This document shows positions 1 through 5,469 of a stretch of DNA of 5,699 bases, one piece after another. Position 1 is the first letter of the stretch; every line of letters starts with the position of its first letter. This DNA is from JAQSWP01 sp050185515. Lineage in GTDB: Bacteria > Pseudomonadota > Alphaproteobacteria > Reyranellales > JAQSWP01. The stretch spans positions 1-5,699 of the forward strand of contig JBFWZG010000179.1 in NCBI GenBank assembly GCA_050185515.1, written 5' to 3'. The notes beneath the pieces are model-generated. The model had not been told where the DNA came from, searched no databases, and was given only the letters and a program-made list of their open reading frames with translations. The position numbers and the translations under genes were made by a program.

Positions 1-1676
1 AGAAAACCAAGCAGCAGCAACGCCACCGCATGCGCCCGCTCCGCGGAACCGGTGAAGGGGAACTCGCCGAGCATGTCGTCGACGATCAGACCGCGAGCGC
101 TCGTGATCTCCGCCGGCGACGGGCGCTGCGGCACCTGCGGCACGGCAAAGCCTGGTGTTGGCTGGTAGAGCAGCCGCGCATCGGGGTGGTAGCCGGGCTC
201 GGTCAGGAGCGCACCGTTGCGCCCGAAGACCGGCGTGGTGACGATCCCCGCCAGCACGGGCAGGCCGGGATCGGGCGTCGCCAACAACGATTTGATGAGC
301 GGCGTCGGCGGATGCGCGGGGACGAGATCGCCATTGCGCGCCAGACGCCGCCAATCGGCGAGCTTGGCCAGCATGTGGCGCAGCCGCTCTTCCGTGACGG
401 GCCGGGCCATGGGCAGGCCGTCATCGTCATGCACGGCCCATGTCGGCATGCCGCCGCTGCGAAAGAGCCAGGGCGTGTTGTTCGAGGCGAGCAGCAAACC
501 CCAGCTGCGTGCATGGGCGCGGGCGAGATCGCCCTCATCGGCGCGCAGTTGCGGCAAGCGCCCCTGGGGCTCGACGAAGCCGATCGGACGGTTTCGGGCG
601 CCATCCTGCGCATCGGCGGCATCGGCCAATCCACACGGCTCGGCCGCGTCGATGATCTGACGGACCGCATCCGCGCCGTCGCGGAGCAGAACGTCGTTGA
701 AATCCTCGCCTTCCGCCCGCGGTAGGGCGATGGCGACGCTGCGGCCTTCGGCGAGCAGACGCCGCGCCGCCGCCTCGGCTGCACGAAGGCCCGCTCCCGA
801 CGCATCGTGGTCGGCGAGCAGAACGACACGCCGGGCCTCTGGCGGCAGGACGACCTGTTCGAGGTTGGTGGCCGAGAGCGTCGCCCATACCACCATGCCC
901 GGGCAGGCCGTCATCACGGCGAGCGCCGTCTCGATGCCTTCGCTGAGACCAAGGACAGCGTCGTCGCCGATCGGCGCCAGGCGCACGGCGCCGCTGCTGA
1001 CGCGGCCCAGCATCTTCTTCGGCTTTTCAACCTCGGCTTTCGCCGCCCCATCCGGCCGCAGGTAGATGCGGTGCAGGGCCACCACGCTGCCGGTACGGTC
1101 GCGAACCAGCCCGATGATGGCCGGGAATCCGGTCCTCGTATCCCAATGCGCGAGATCCGGATGGAACAGGAGGTCGGACGGTGGCGGGACCGTCAGTCCT
1201 CGTGCGCGCAGATAGGCCTCGCCCGGTGTGCCGGCGATCGGCATCGCCCGGGAGAGGATGATCTCGATTTCTCGGGCAGAGTCCTTCTCCGGCTTCGCAG
1301 CGGGCAATGTCGGCTCGCGCCGCGCTGGCGCCGCGGCAGACCATCCGACCAGATCGGCGGCATAGGCGAAGAGGTCGCGCCCCTTGAGGCCGGTCGCCTG
1401 TTCCAGCGTGCTGAGCGGCCCGCCGCCCTGGCCGCCGTCGAAGTCGATCCAGTCGCCGGCGTGCTCACCTCTGAGCGTGATCACGCAGGAGCCGTTCTTT
1501 CGCGGCGCCGCGCCATTGATGTTGGCGAGGCGCCATTCGTCGCCTTTGCGACGGCCGTTCGGAAAGTGCTGCGGCACCCAGGCGTCGGTCCTGTCACGCA
1601 GGCCGGCCACGATGGCGTCGAGATCGTAATGGACCGCGGGCGTTCTGGCGGGTGCGATGTCGTTGAAGTCAATCAA
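1..1676 (-). CDS. Toprim primase-helicase, N-terminal 558 residues (partial, runs off left edge)
   Basis: Likely the element's replicative primase fused to a helicase. The frame is uninterrupted for 558 codons. Residues about 20-110 resemble the DUF7146/primase zinc-finger-type fold (GDEWRLANI at 45-53, GDWIDFDGGQGGG at 74-86), but the zinc-ligand cysteines are missing. Residues about 240-335 form a Toprim_3 domain: LSEGIET at 244-250 (catalytic Glu246), LLADHDASG at 286-294 (Asp289, Asp291) and DFND at 325-328. Residues about 385-515 match the linker/wing region found before the AAA helicase of viral-type primase-helicases (FGRNGALLTEPGYHP at 484-498). The last residues (LIVDDMLGEFPF, then SAERAHAVALLL) are what normally precedes the Walker A motif, so the ATPase probably lies just past the left edge. 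The start is TTG at 1676-1674: an in-frame TGA sits at 1682-1680, no ATG occurs before the conserved part, and the start overlaps the helicase stop by 8 bp. Family call is firm; start codon moderately sure. Confidence 0.88.
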   Translation of the reverse strand, partial: MIDFNDIAPARTPAVHYDLDAIVAGLRDRTDAWVPQHFPNGRRKGDEWRLANINGAAPRKNGSCVITLRGEHAGDWIDFDGGQGGGPLSTLEQATGLKGRDLFAYAADLVGWSAAAPARREPTLPAAKPEKDSAREIEIILSRAMPIAGTPGEAYLRARGLTVPPPSDLLFHPDLAHWDTRTGFPAIIGLVRDRTGSVVALHRIYLRPDGAAKAEVEKPKKMLGRVSSGAVRLAPIGDDAVLGLSEGIETALAVMTACPGMVVWATLSATNLEQVVLPPEARRVVLLADHDASGAGLRAAEAAARRLLAEGRSVAIALPRAEGEDFNDVLLRDGADAVRQIIDAAEPCGLADAADAQDGARNRPIGFVEPQGRLPQLRADEGDLARAHARSWGLLLASNNTPWLFRSGGMPTWAVHDDDGLPMARPVTEERLRHMLAKLADWRRLARNGDLVPAHPPTPLIKSLLATPDPGLPVLAGIVTTPVFGRNGALLTEPGYHPDARLLYQPTPGFAVPQVPQRPSPAEITSARGLIVDDMLGEFPFTGSAERAHAVALLLLGF

Positions 1677-2949
1677 GGATCACCAGCCCCTGCTCCGCGC
1701 GCGTGATGGCGGTGTAGAGCCAGCGGGCGCGGTCCCCGGCGGTCCGCCCGAGCCCGTCGTCGTAGACGATCACGTTCTCCCACTGCGACCCTTGAGCCTT
1801 GTGGCAGGTGATGGCGTAGCCCCAGACGCTCTCGACAAGTCCCCGCATGTCGCGCCAGTCGCGGCGCAGGCGCTCGGCGTCATAGGCGACGTGGTCGTCG
1901 AAATGCCCCTTGTAGAACCACTGGCGGCCGGGAACGCTCGTCCCGTCCTCGGTGCGCACCGCCGCGCTGAACCTAAGCTGGCCTTCGTCGCGAATGTCGG
2001 AAAGGTCGAGGAACATGCCGTTGACGAGACCAAGATCGTGCCGGTTCTTGAGGCAGATGATTTTCTCACCGGCCCCTTGAGGGTAAGCGTCAGGAAAGCC
2101 GGCCGCCTGCTTCATGGCGGTATTCAGAAAGAGCCGCGTCGCGTTACGGCCGCAGATCACCTGGCCGCCCTTGAGTAATTGATGTGGGCCGATGTCCGAT
2201 CGCCGCATCTTCCAGACAAAATCGTCGTGCGCGCCGTAGGGGATCGGCACGCTCTGCCGCGCGAGCGTCGCCAGACGGATGATGGCGCTGGTCTCGGCCT
2301 GGCGGTGGATATCGGTCAGCATCACGTCGGGATCGGCGTCGGTGAAGGCGCCGTCGCCCTTGATCGGCGGCAACTGGCCGGGATCGCCGAGCACCAGGAT
2401 CGGCTTACCGAAGGCGAGCAGATCGCTCGCCATCTCGGCGCCGACCATGGAAACCTCGTCGAGCACGATCAGGTCGGCGTCGCGGACCAGCGACTGCTCG
2501 TTCAAAATGAAACGGGGCTGATGGATGTCGGCGAGCCGGAGCTCGAGGCGACGGATCTGGGTCTCGGCGAAGGAGCGCTCAGCCGGTCCCATGCTGCGCA
2601 CGCCTTTTCGCAGCGTCTCCAACTCGCGGGTAACGCGCTCGATTTCTTCCGGTGTCGCCTCGGACACCTTGTAGATCAGGCTGTGGATCGTCGAGGCTGG
2701 CGTTCCCTTCCGGGTCATCACCAGGGCCGCCTTGCCGGTGAAGGCGGCATAGAGCACGCCGCCCGAGCCGCCCGTGCGATCCATCGGTTCGAGATCAAGC
2801 TCGCCGATCGCATGCCGGGTGATGGTGGTCTTGCCCGTTCCTGCGTAACCGAACAGGCGGAACACCTGCCGATCGCGCGTGCGGCGCCGAAACCAGTCCT
2901 CGATCGCGGCGATTGCCGCCGCCTGCTGCGGAGACGGGATGAAGCTCAT
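1669..2949 (-). CDS. RecD-like SF1 DNA helicase (426 aa)
   Basis: ATP-dependent DNA helicase of superfamily 1B, RecD/Dda type, expected to act 5'-to-3' on single-stranded DNA during replication or repair. Visible motifs in order: Walker A GYAGTGKTT at 34-42; motif Ia FTGKAALVM at 70-78; STIHSLIY at 86-93; Walker B VLDEVSM at 162-168; motif III LGDPGQLPPI at 187-196; motif IV DIHRQ at 213-217, with Arg216 a candidate arginine finger; motif V/UvrD_C_2 GYAITCHKAQGSQW at 377-390; motif VI YTAITRAEQ at 412-420. All core motifs are intact. At 426 residues it lacks the long N-terminal region of RecD2. A charged helical insert occupies about 97-145. The ATG at 2949 overlaps the nuclease stop by 4 bp and has a GGAGG site 7 nt upstream. 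The frame stays open far upstream (to 3903), but that stretch is the nuclease gene in another frame and is not part of this protein. Confidence 0.93.
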   Translation of the reverse strand: MSFIPSPQQAAAIAAIEDWFRRRTRDRQVFRLFGYAGTGKTTITRHAIGELDLEPMDRTGGSGGVLYAAFTGKAALVMTRKGTPASTIHSLIYKVSEATPEEIERVTRELETLRKGVRSMGPAERSFAETQIRRLELRLADIHQPRFILNEQSLVRDADLIVLDEVSMVGAEMASDLLAFGKPILVLGDPGQLPPIKGDGAFTDADPDVMLTDIHRQAETSAIIRLATLARQSVPIPYGAHDDFVWKMRRSDIGPHQLLKGGQVICGRNATRLFLNTAMKQAAGFPDAYPQGAGEKIICLKNRHDLGLVNGMFLDLSDIRDEGQLRFSAAVRTEDGTSVPGRQWFYKGHFDDHVAYDAERLRRDWRDMRGLVESVWGYAITCHKAQGSQWENVIVYDDGLGRTAGDRARWLYTAITRAEQGLVILD

Positions 2950-3716
2950 CGCTCGCCCTCCCAGCAGCGCTCCGCATAGGCGCACATGCGGCAGAGAAAG
3001 AAGTCCTGGGCTGCGGCGATGCGCGGGGGAAGTTCGCCGGCTGCCGCGGCGCGCAGGATATCGACGGCCTTGTCGGACAGCGCCTGCGCGCAGGGCGGAT
3101 CGAACGCGACCACCTCGTGGTGGAGCGCCTCGGTGTCCTTGTTGAGCGCCGTGACCAGGGCGGTCTCCAGCGCCAGGTAGCCCATGTAGAGCTGGACCTG
3201 GGCGAAGTAGACCGGCTTGGAGAGCGCGAGGCCGCGCTTGACGAGATCGTTCCAGGATTTGGCGTTGAGCGCCTTGTGTTCCCACAGCACGGGCCAGCGC
3301 AAACCGGCATCGGGGCCGGCGACGATCACGCCGTCGATGTGGCCACGCAGCTTGCCGCCGGCCGCCTCGAACCCGAACTGTCCGCCGTCGGCGCGCTCGG
3401 TTCGAAGATCGAAGCCCGCGCCGCGCAGCCAGCGGATGGAGAGCGTCTCGAACTGGTGGCCGGCGTCGAAGATGCGCAGGATCGCGCCATCGAATTCTTT
3501 CCCCTCGTCCTTGGGCGTGTGCGTCACCTCGTACACGAGCTTGCGCGCGCAGGGCTCGCCGATCCGGCTGCCGCCAAGATAGTCGCGCGGCCGTTGACGC
3601 CGGTTGCGCGCCACGAGCGCTGCATCGATCAGGGCATTGACCCGATCGGACACGCTGGTCGCGTGGCCGATGCGGCCATAGACGAAGCCGGAGCCGTGGT
3701 TGAGATCGACGATCAT
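2946..3716 (-). CDS. PD-(D/E)XK nuclease with Cas4/AddB-like Fe-S cysteines (256 aa)
   Basis: Probable Mg-dependent DNA exonuclease of the RecB/Cas4 (PDDEXK_1-like) superfamily. Active-site candidates: His87 in FDAGHQFE at 83-90, Asp128 in GHIDGV at 125-130, and Glu146-x-Lys148 in LWEHKAL at 144-150, followed by the QxxxY motif Gln173-Tyr177 (FAQVQLYMGYL). Four cysteines are placed as in Cas4 and AddB: Cys56 in the N-terminal GEPCARK, then Cys242-x2-Cys245-x5-Cys251 near the C-terminus, a spacing that usually binds a 4Fe-4S cluster. The ATG at 3716 overlaps the HNH stop (ATGA) and has GAGGT upstream; an in-frame ATG at 3776 would add 20 residues of Arg/Pro-rich sequence inside the HNH gene and is less likely. 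Its stop overlaps the helicase start, so nuclease and helicase are probably made together and may act together. Activity and cluster are inferred from motifs. Confidence 0.88.
   Translation of the reverse strand: MIVDLNHGSGFVYGRIGHATSVSDRVNALIDAALVARNRRQRPRDYLGGSRIGEPCARKLVYEVTHTPKDEGKEFDGAILRIFDAGHQFETLSIRWLRGAGFDLRTERADGGQFGFEAAGGKLRGHIDGVIVAGPDAGLRWPVLWEHKALNAKSWNDLVKRGLALSKPVYFAQVQLYMGYLALETALVTALNKDTEALHHEVVAFDPPCAQALSDKAVDILRAAAAGELPPRIAAAQDFFLCRMCAYAERCWEGER
2957..2961 (-). promoter_or_regulatory. Ribosome binding site of the RecD-like helicase
   Basis: The minus strand reads GGAGG here, with a 7-nt spacer to the ATG at 2949-2947. It lies inside the nuclease coding sequence. It decides the helicase start against the much longer upstream open frame, and is the best Shine-Dalgarno match I found in the window. 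Confidence 0.75.
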
Positions 3717-4132
3717 GGGCGCGACCTCGACCGAGCCTTGGCGGCGGGGTGCTGGTCTCCGGTGCGCGAACGGCAATAGTCGAGGAATCCCGGCGCGTTG
3801 AGATTCTCCCGTTGCGTGCCCCAGCGCAGATTGTCAGCGCGATTATTGGCTGCGTTTTCATCGAGGTGCATGACCACGGCGCCCTCGAAGGGCGGGCCGC
3901 CATGGAATGCCTCGGCTACCAGCCGGGCGACCTTGAAGGTGCGGTCGCCAATCGTGACGATGAAACGGCCATCGGCCTTGTTCCAAACGCCAAAAGTTGG
4001 CGTTCCGCCATAGGGACGCTGCCCACCACGCGGCATCGCGCCGCGATAGGGGACCAGCATGACACGTCCTTCATTGCTGGCGAGGACGCCGGGCAAGGAT
4101 GGAATATCTCTCCAGACTTCTCCGTTGGGCAT
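3713..4132 (-). CDS. HNH endonuclease, NUMOD4/HNH_3 type (139 aa, short C-terminus)
   Basis: Resembles free-standing homing-type HNH nucleases common in phages and mobile elements. The N-terminus carries a NUMOD4-like motif (EVWRDIPSLPGVLASNEGRV at 5-24). The HNH_3 core follows: VARLVAEAFHG at 68-78, then VMHLDENAANNRADNLRWGT at 87-106, with His89, Asp91, Asn96, Asn97 and Asn101 in the expected spacing. The protein stops soon after GDQHPAAK at 125-132 with a basic ARSRSRP tail. In many relatives this motif is followed by a DNA-binding helix-turn-helix (NUMOD-type) region, which is missing here, so the gene may be a shortened form. The start ATG follows the upstream gene by 15 bp with only a weak ribosome site. 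Its stop overlaps the nuclease ATG by 4 bp, so it is well integrated in the operon. Whether it is an active homing enzyme or has been taken over for element functions cannot be told. Confidence 0.85.
   Translation of the reverse strand: MPNGEVWRDIPSLPGVLASNEGRVMLVPYRGAMPRGGQRPYGGTPTFGVWNKADGRFIVTIGDRTFKVARLVAEAFHGGPPFEGAVVMHLDENAANNRADNLRWGTQRENLNAPGFLDYCRSRTGDQHPAAKARSRSRP
3724..3728 (-). promoter_or_regulatory. Ribosome binding site of the Fe-S nuclease
   Basis: The minus strand reads GAGGT with a 7-nt spacer to the ATG at 3716-3714, inside the last codons of the HNH gene. It supports the 256-residue form over the start at 3776. Confidence 0.55.
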
Positions 4133-4147
4133 GGCTGTTCGTCGTCT

Positions 4148-4363
4148 CTAGAAGGGCAAAGGATCGTCGAGCGGATTGCGGGCGGCTGCCTGGCGCTGCA
4201 TCGACTCCTGAAACCCGTCGACGCAGGCTTCGATGATGCGATCGATCTCTGCTGGCTCCCGATCGTAGAACGGCGCCATCAGGTCGAGCTCAGTGAGCGT
4301 CTCGGCGAGAAGCCGGCGCGCCTCCTTGATCGCTCGGGTCTCCCTGTCGGTCTTGTCGATCAT
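4148..4363 (-). CDS. Small unknown protein with SSB-tip-like C-terminus DDPLPF (71 aa)
   Basis: I do not recognise a family. The protein is helical and highly charged in prediction by eye: residues 4-30 (KTDRETRAIKEARRLLAETL and on) and 37-62 look like two amphipathic helices, with no membrane segment or signal peptide. It ends in NPLDDPLPF, close to the acidic, hydrophobic C-terminal tip of bacterial SSB (consensus DDDIPF). In SSB this tip recruits helicases, primase and nucleases. The ATG at 4363 was chosen because AGGA lies 8 nt upstream; in-frame extension to a GTG nine codons upstream, or to 4426, is possible but adds a stretch unlike the rest. It lies 15 bp upstream of the HNH gene and is the first gene after the only sizeable gap. 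A role as adaptor within the replication module is a guess from the tail alone. Confidence 0.72.
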   Translation of the reverse strand: MIDKTDRETRAIKEARRLLAETLTELDLMAPFYDREPAEIDRIIEACVDGFQESMQRQAAARNPLDDPLPF

Positions 4364-4371
4364 TCCGTTGT

Positions 4372-4375
4372 TCCT
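4372..4375 (-). promoter_or_regulatory. Ribosome binding site of the 71-residue protein
   Basis: The minus strand reads AGGA with an 8-nt spacer to the ATG at 4363-4361. It favours this start over the in-frame upstream starts. Confidence 0.55.
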
Positions 4376-4421
4376 GTTGGCGAGCACCCGACACGGAGCC
4401 CGCGCCTCGAGCTGTAGCGGT

Positions 4422-4445
4422 GGCAAGGAAAGCGGTGCCCTTGCC
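4422..4445. repeat. 7-bp inverted repeat in the intergenic gap
   Basis: GGCAAGG at 4422-4428 is the exact inverse complement of CCTTGCC at 4439-4445, with a 10-nt loop. On the transcribed strand this could form a short hairpin. There is no run of T after it, so it does not look like a classic Rho-independent terminator. A 7-bp match in GC-rich sequence can arise by chance. Confidence 0.35.
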
Positions 4446-4486
4446 GCTGGTTGACGTAGCCGAAGCCCCTTGTCCGAACTCCGCGC

Positions 4487-4714
4487 CTATCCGAGCAAGA
4501 GCCGGGTCAGGTCCTCTGCGTCGTCCGGCTGGTCCCGTATCCGCTGCGAAGCCAGGACGACGAACCGCGCGATCGCATTCGCCGCCATGGCTTCCAGTTC
4601 GGGGAGCGTGAGAGCGGCGATGGGCTGGTGAAGCCTTCCGCGTCCTTCGAGCCATCGTCCCATCGCCCTCGCCGCCTCGCGCGTCACATGCGCCTGCCAT
4701 TCGTCCGCCGTCAT
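4487..4714 (-). CDS. Small unknown protein (75 aa)
   Basis: Not recognised. The sequence begins MTADEWQAHVTREAARAMGR and is helix-rich, with a central AALTLPELEAMAANAIARF segment (33-51) and an acidic stretch DQPDDAEDLTRLLLG at the end. No cysteines, membrane segments or catalytic motifs are visible. The start at 4714 follows the stop of the SSB-like gene by only 5 bp, and no clear ribosome site precedes it, so translation is probably coupled to the upstream gene. The frame is open upstream to 4963, but that part overlaps the SSB-like gene in another frame and reads as Arg/Gly/Pro-rich shadow sequence. The composition of the 75-residue part looks like real protein. Function unknown; position suggests an accessory role in recombination or replication. 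Confidence 0.68.
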   Translation of the reverse strand: MTADEWQAHVTREAARAMGRWLEGRGRLHQPIAALTLPELEAMAANAIARFVVLASQRIRDQPDDAEDLTRLLLG

Positions 4715-4719
4715 GACGG

Positions 4720-5463
4720 TCAGGTGTTGAGCCAGGCCGGACCAATCGGGGCCGGCGTCGCTGCAGGTTCGGCTGCCGCAGCCGTCCCCGGGGCCGTGCC
4801 CGGCTGTGCCGGCCGGCTCCAGGCCGGGGCAGCGCTCGCGGGCGGCGATGCGGCGGGCTGCCCCCAGGCCGGGGATGCAGGCGATGCAGGTGACGCCGCC
4901 TTCGGACGTGCACGGGTGCTGGGGCTCGGCGCCAGGATCTCGCCGTCCATGACCTTCCGCCATTCCGGCTCGCTCGGCAGAACGACGCGGTCGAGTTTGT
5001 TGCTGTCGCCGTAGCGCGGGTCGGCGCTGGGTTCGACCTTGATCTTGGCGACGAAGGTGATGCCGTTGAGGTCGGCCAGACCGCGCAGGATCCGCCTTGC
5101 CTTCGCAGCGTCGCTCAGGTCCTGCGGATCGAGCCCGAGCGCGCTATCGATCATGGCGCGGAAGCTGCCCTTGGAAATCTTCCAGCCGATCGAAACACCC
5201 TGCTCGTCGACCTTGCCGCCGGAGACGGTGAACATCTGCCAGAACTTGCGCCGGACATGCGGGCCCTCGGCGACGGTGAATTCGGCATCCACCATCAGCA
5301 CATCGCTGCCGGGCGCGTTCGAAGCCTTGAGCAGCCCCCGGTCGATCTCGCTCTGGCCGTCGGTCCCACCCGGCCGGATGGTCATGGTGATCCTGGCGAA
5401 AGTGCCGTCGGGAATCAGTTCGCCGCTCTTCTGCGGCTCGGCGTCGTTCATGTCGAAGCTCAT
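4720..5463 (-). CDS. SSB-like/DUF669-like protein with Pro/Ala-rich tail (247 aa)
   Basis: Possibly a single-stranded DNA-binding protein, by layout and neighbourhood. Residues 1-175 look like a compact, beta-rich fold: LIPDGTFARITMTIRP at 16-31, DVLMVDAEFTV at 54-64, RRKFWQMFTVSGG at 71-83, GWKISKGSFRAMIDSALGL at 93-111, NGITFVAKIKVEP at 133-145, and NKLDRVVLPSEPEW at 155-168. This order (PxGxY/F-type strand, central W/F strand, helix, closing strand) is reminiscent of phage DUF669 and other OB-fold SSB-like proteins. Residues 178-247 are a disordered Pro/Ala/Ser tail with three PAW motifs (198-200, 213-215, 242-244) and an SPA triplet repeat. The tail ends in AWLNT and lacks the acidic DDDIPF tip of SSB. 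AGGA lies 9 nt before the ATG, and the gene follows the ATPase by 6 bp. The coding call is firm; the SSB role is inference. Confidence 0.82.
   Translation of the reverse strand: MSFDMNDAEPQKSGELIPDGTFARITMTIRPGGTDGQSEIDRGLLKASNAPGSDVLMVDAEFTVAEGPHVRRKFWQMFTVSGGKVDEQGVSIGWKISKGSFRAMIDSALGLDPQDLSDAAKARRILRGLADLNGITFVAKIKVEPSADPRYGDSNKLDRVVLPSEPEWRKVMDGEILAPSPSTRARPKAASPASPASPAWGQPAASPPASAAPAWSRPAQPGTAPGTAAAAEPAATPAPIGPAWLNT
4874..4900. repeat. Imperfect 9-bp tandem repeat coding for SPA triplets
   Basis: Units gatgcaggc, gatgcaggt and the diverged gacgccgcc lie in the + strand. In the SSB-like protein this region yields the run SPASPASPAW at residues 191-200. The first two units differ by one base, which suggests local slippage in the disordered tail. 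Confidence 0.55.
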
Positions 5464-5469
5464 GGCTCG

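Larger units (their letters stand above)
4364..4486 (-). other. Intergenic gap, 123 bp, the only sizeable non-coding stretch
   Basis: No ATG-started frame of convincing character exists on the minus strand here. All other gene junctions in the window overlap or are separated by 15 bp or less, so this gap is the only place within the operon where an internal promoter, processing site or regulatory RNA structure would fit. I see no clear -35/-10 pair. The only structure noted is the 7-bp inverted repeat at 4422-4445. Confidence 0.5.

Noticed and set aside
203..829. Minus-strand open frame of 208 residues inside the primase gene
   Set aside because: It is Arg/Ser/Pro-rich and out of frame with the Toprim protein, whose motifs continue through this region.
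807..1706. Long plus-strand open frame of 299 residues opposite the primase
   Set aside because: It is antisense to a continuous Toprim protein, has no recognisable motif, and long antisense frames are expected in GC-rich coding DNA.
2179..2979. Plus-strand open frame of 266 residues opposite the helicase
   Set aside because: The minus strand has all SF1 helicase motifs; the plus-strand product has none.
3717..3776. Upstream ATG of the nuclease (20 extra residues)
   Set aside because: The added Arg/Pro-rich stretch overlaps the HNH gene; the ATG at 3716 has a GAGGT site and the typical ATGA overlap.
3117..3779. Plus-strand open frame of 220 residues opposite the nuclease
   Set aside because: It is a shadow of the nuclease codons with no domain pattern; the minus strand carries all catalytic motifs.
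2950..3903. Extension of the helicase frame upstream, giving an apparent 744-residue protein
   Set aside because: The extra 318 codons are Arg/Pro-rich, overlap the complete nuclease gene in another frame, and the helicase has its own GGAGG-preceded ATG at 2949.
4422..4445. Rho-independent terminator
   Set aside because: The stem is only 7 bp and no T run follows on either strand.
4874..4900. CRISPR or iteron-type repeat
   Set aside because: The units are 9 bp, contiguous, in frame and coding for SPA triplets, so they are a protein-level repeat.
4715..4963. Longer form of the 75-residue protein starting at 4963
   Set aside because: The added part lies wholly in the SSB-like gene in another frame and reads as low-quality shadow sequence.
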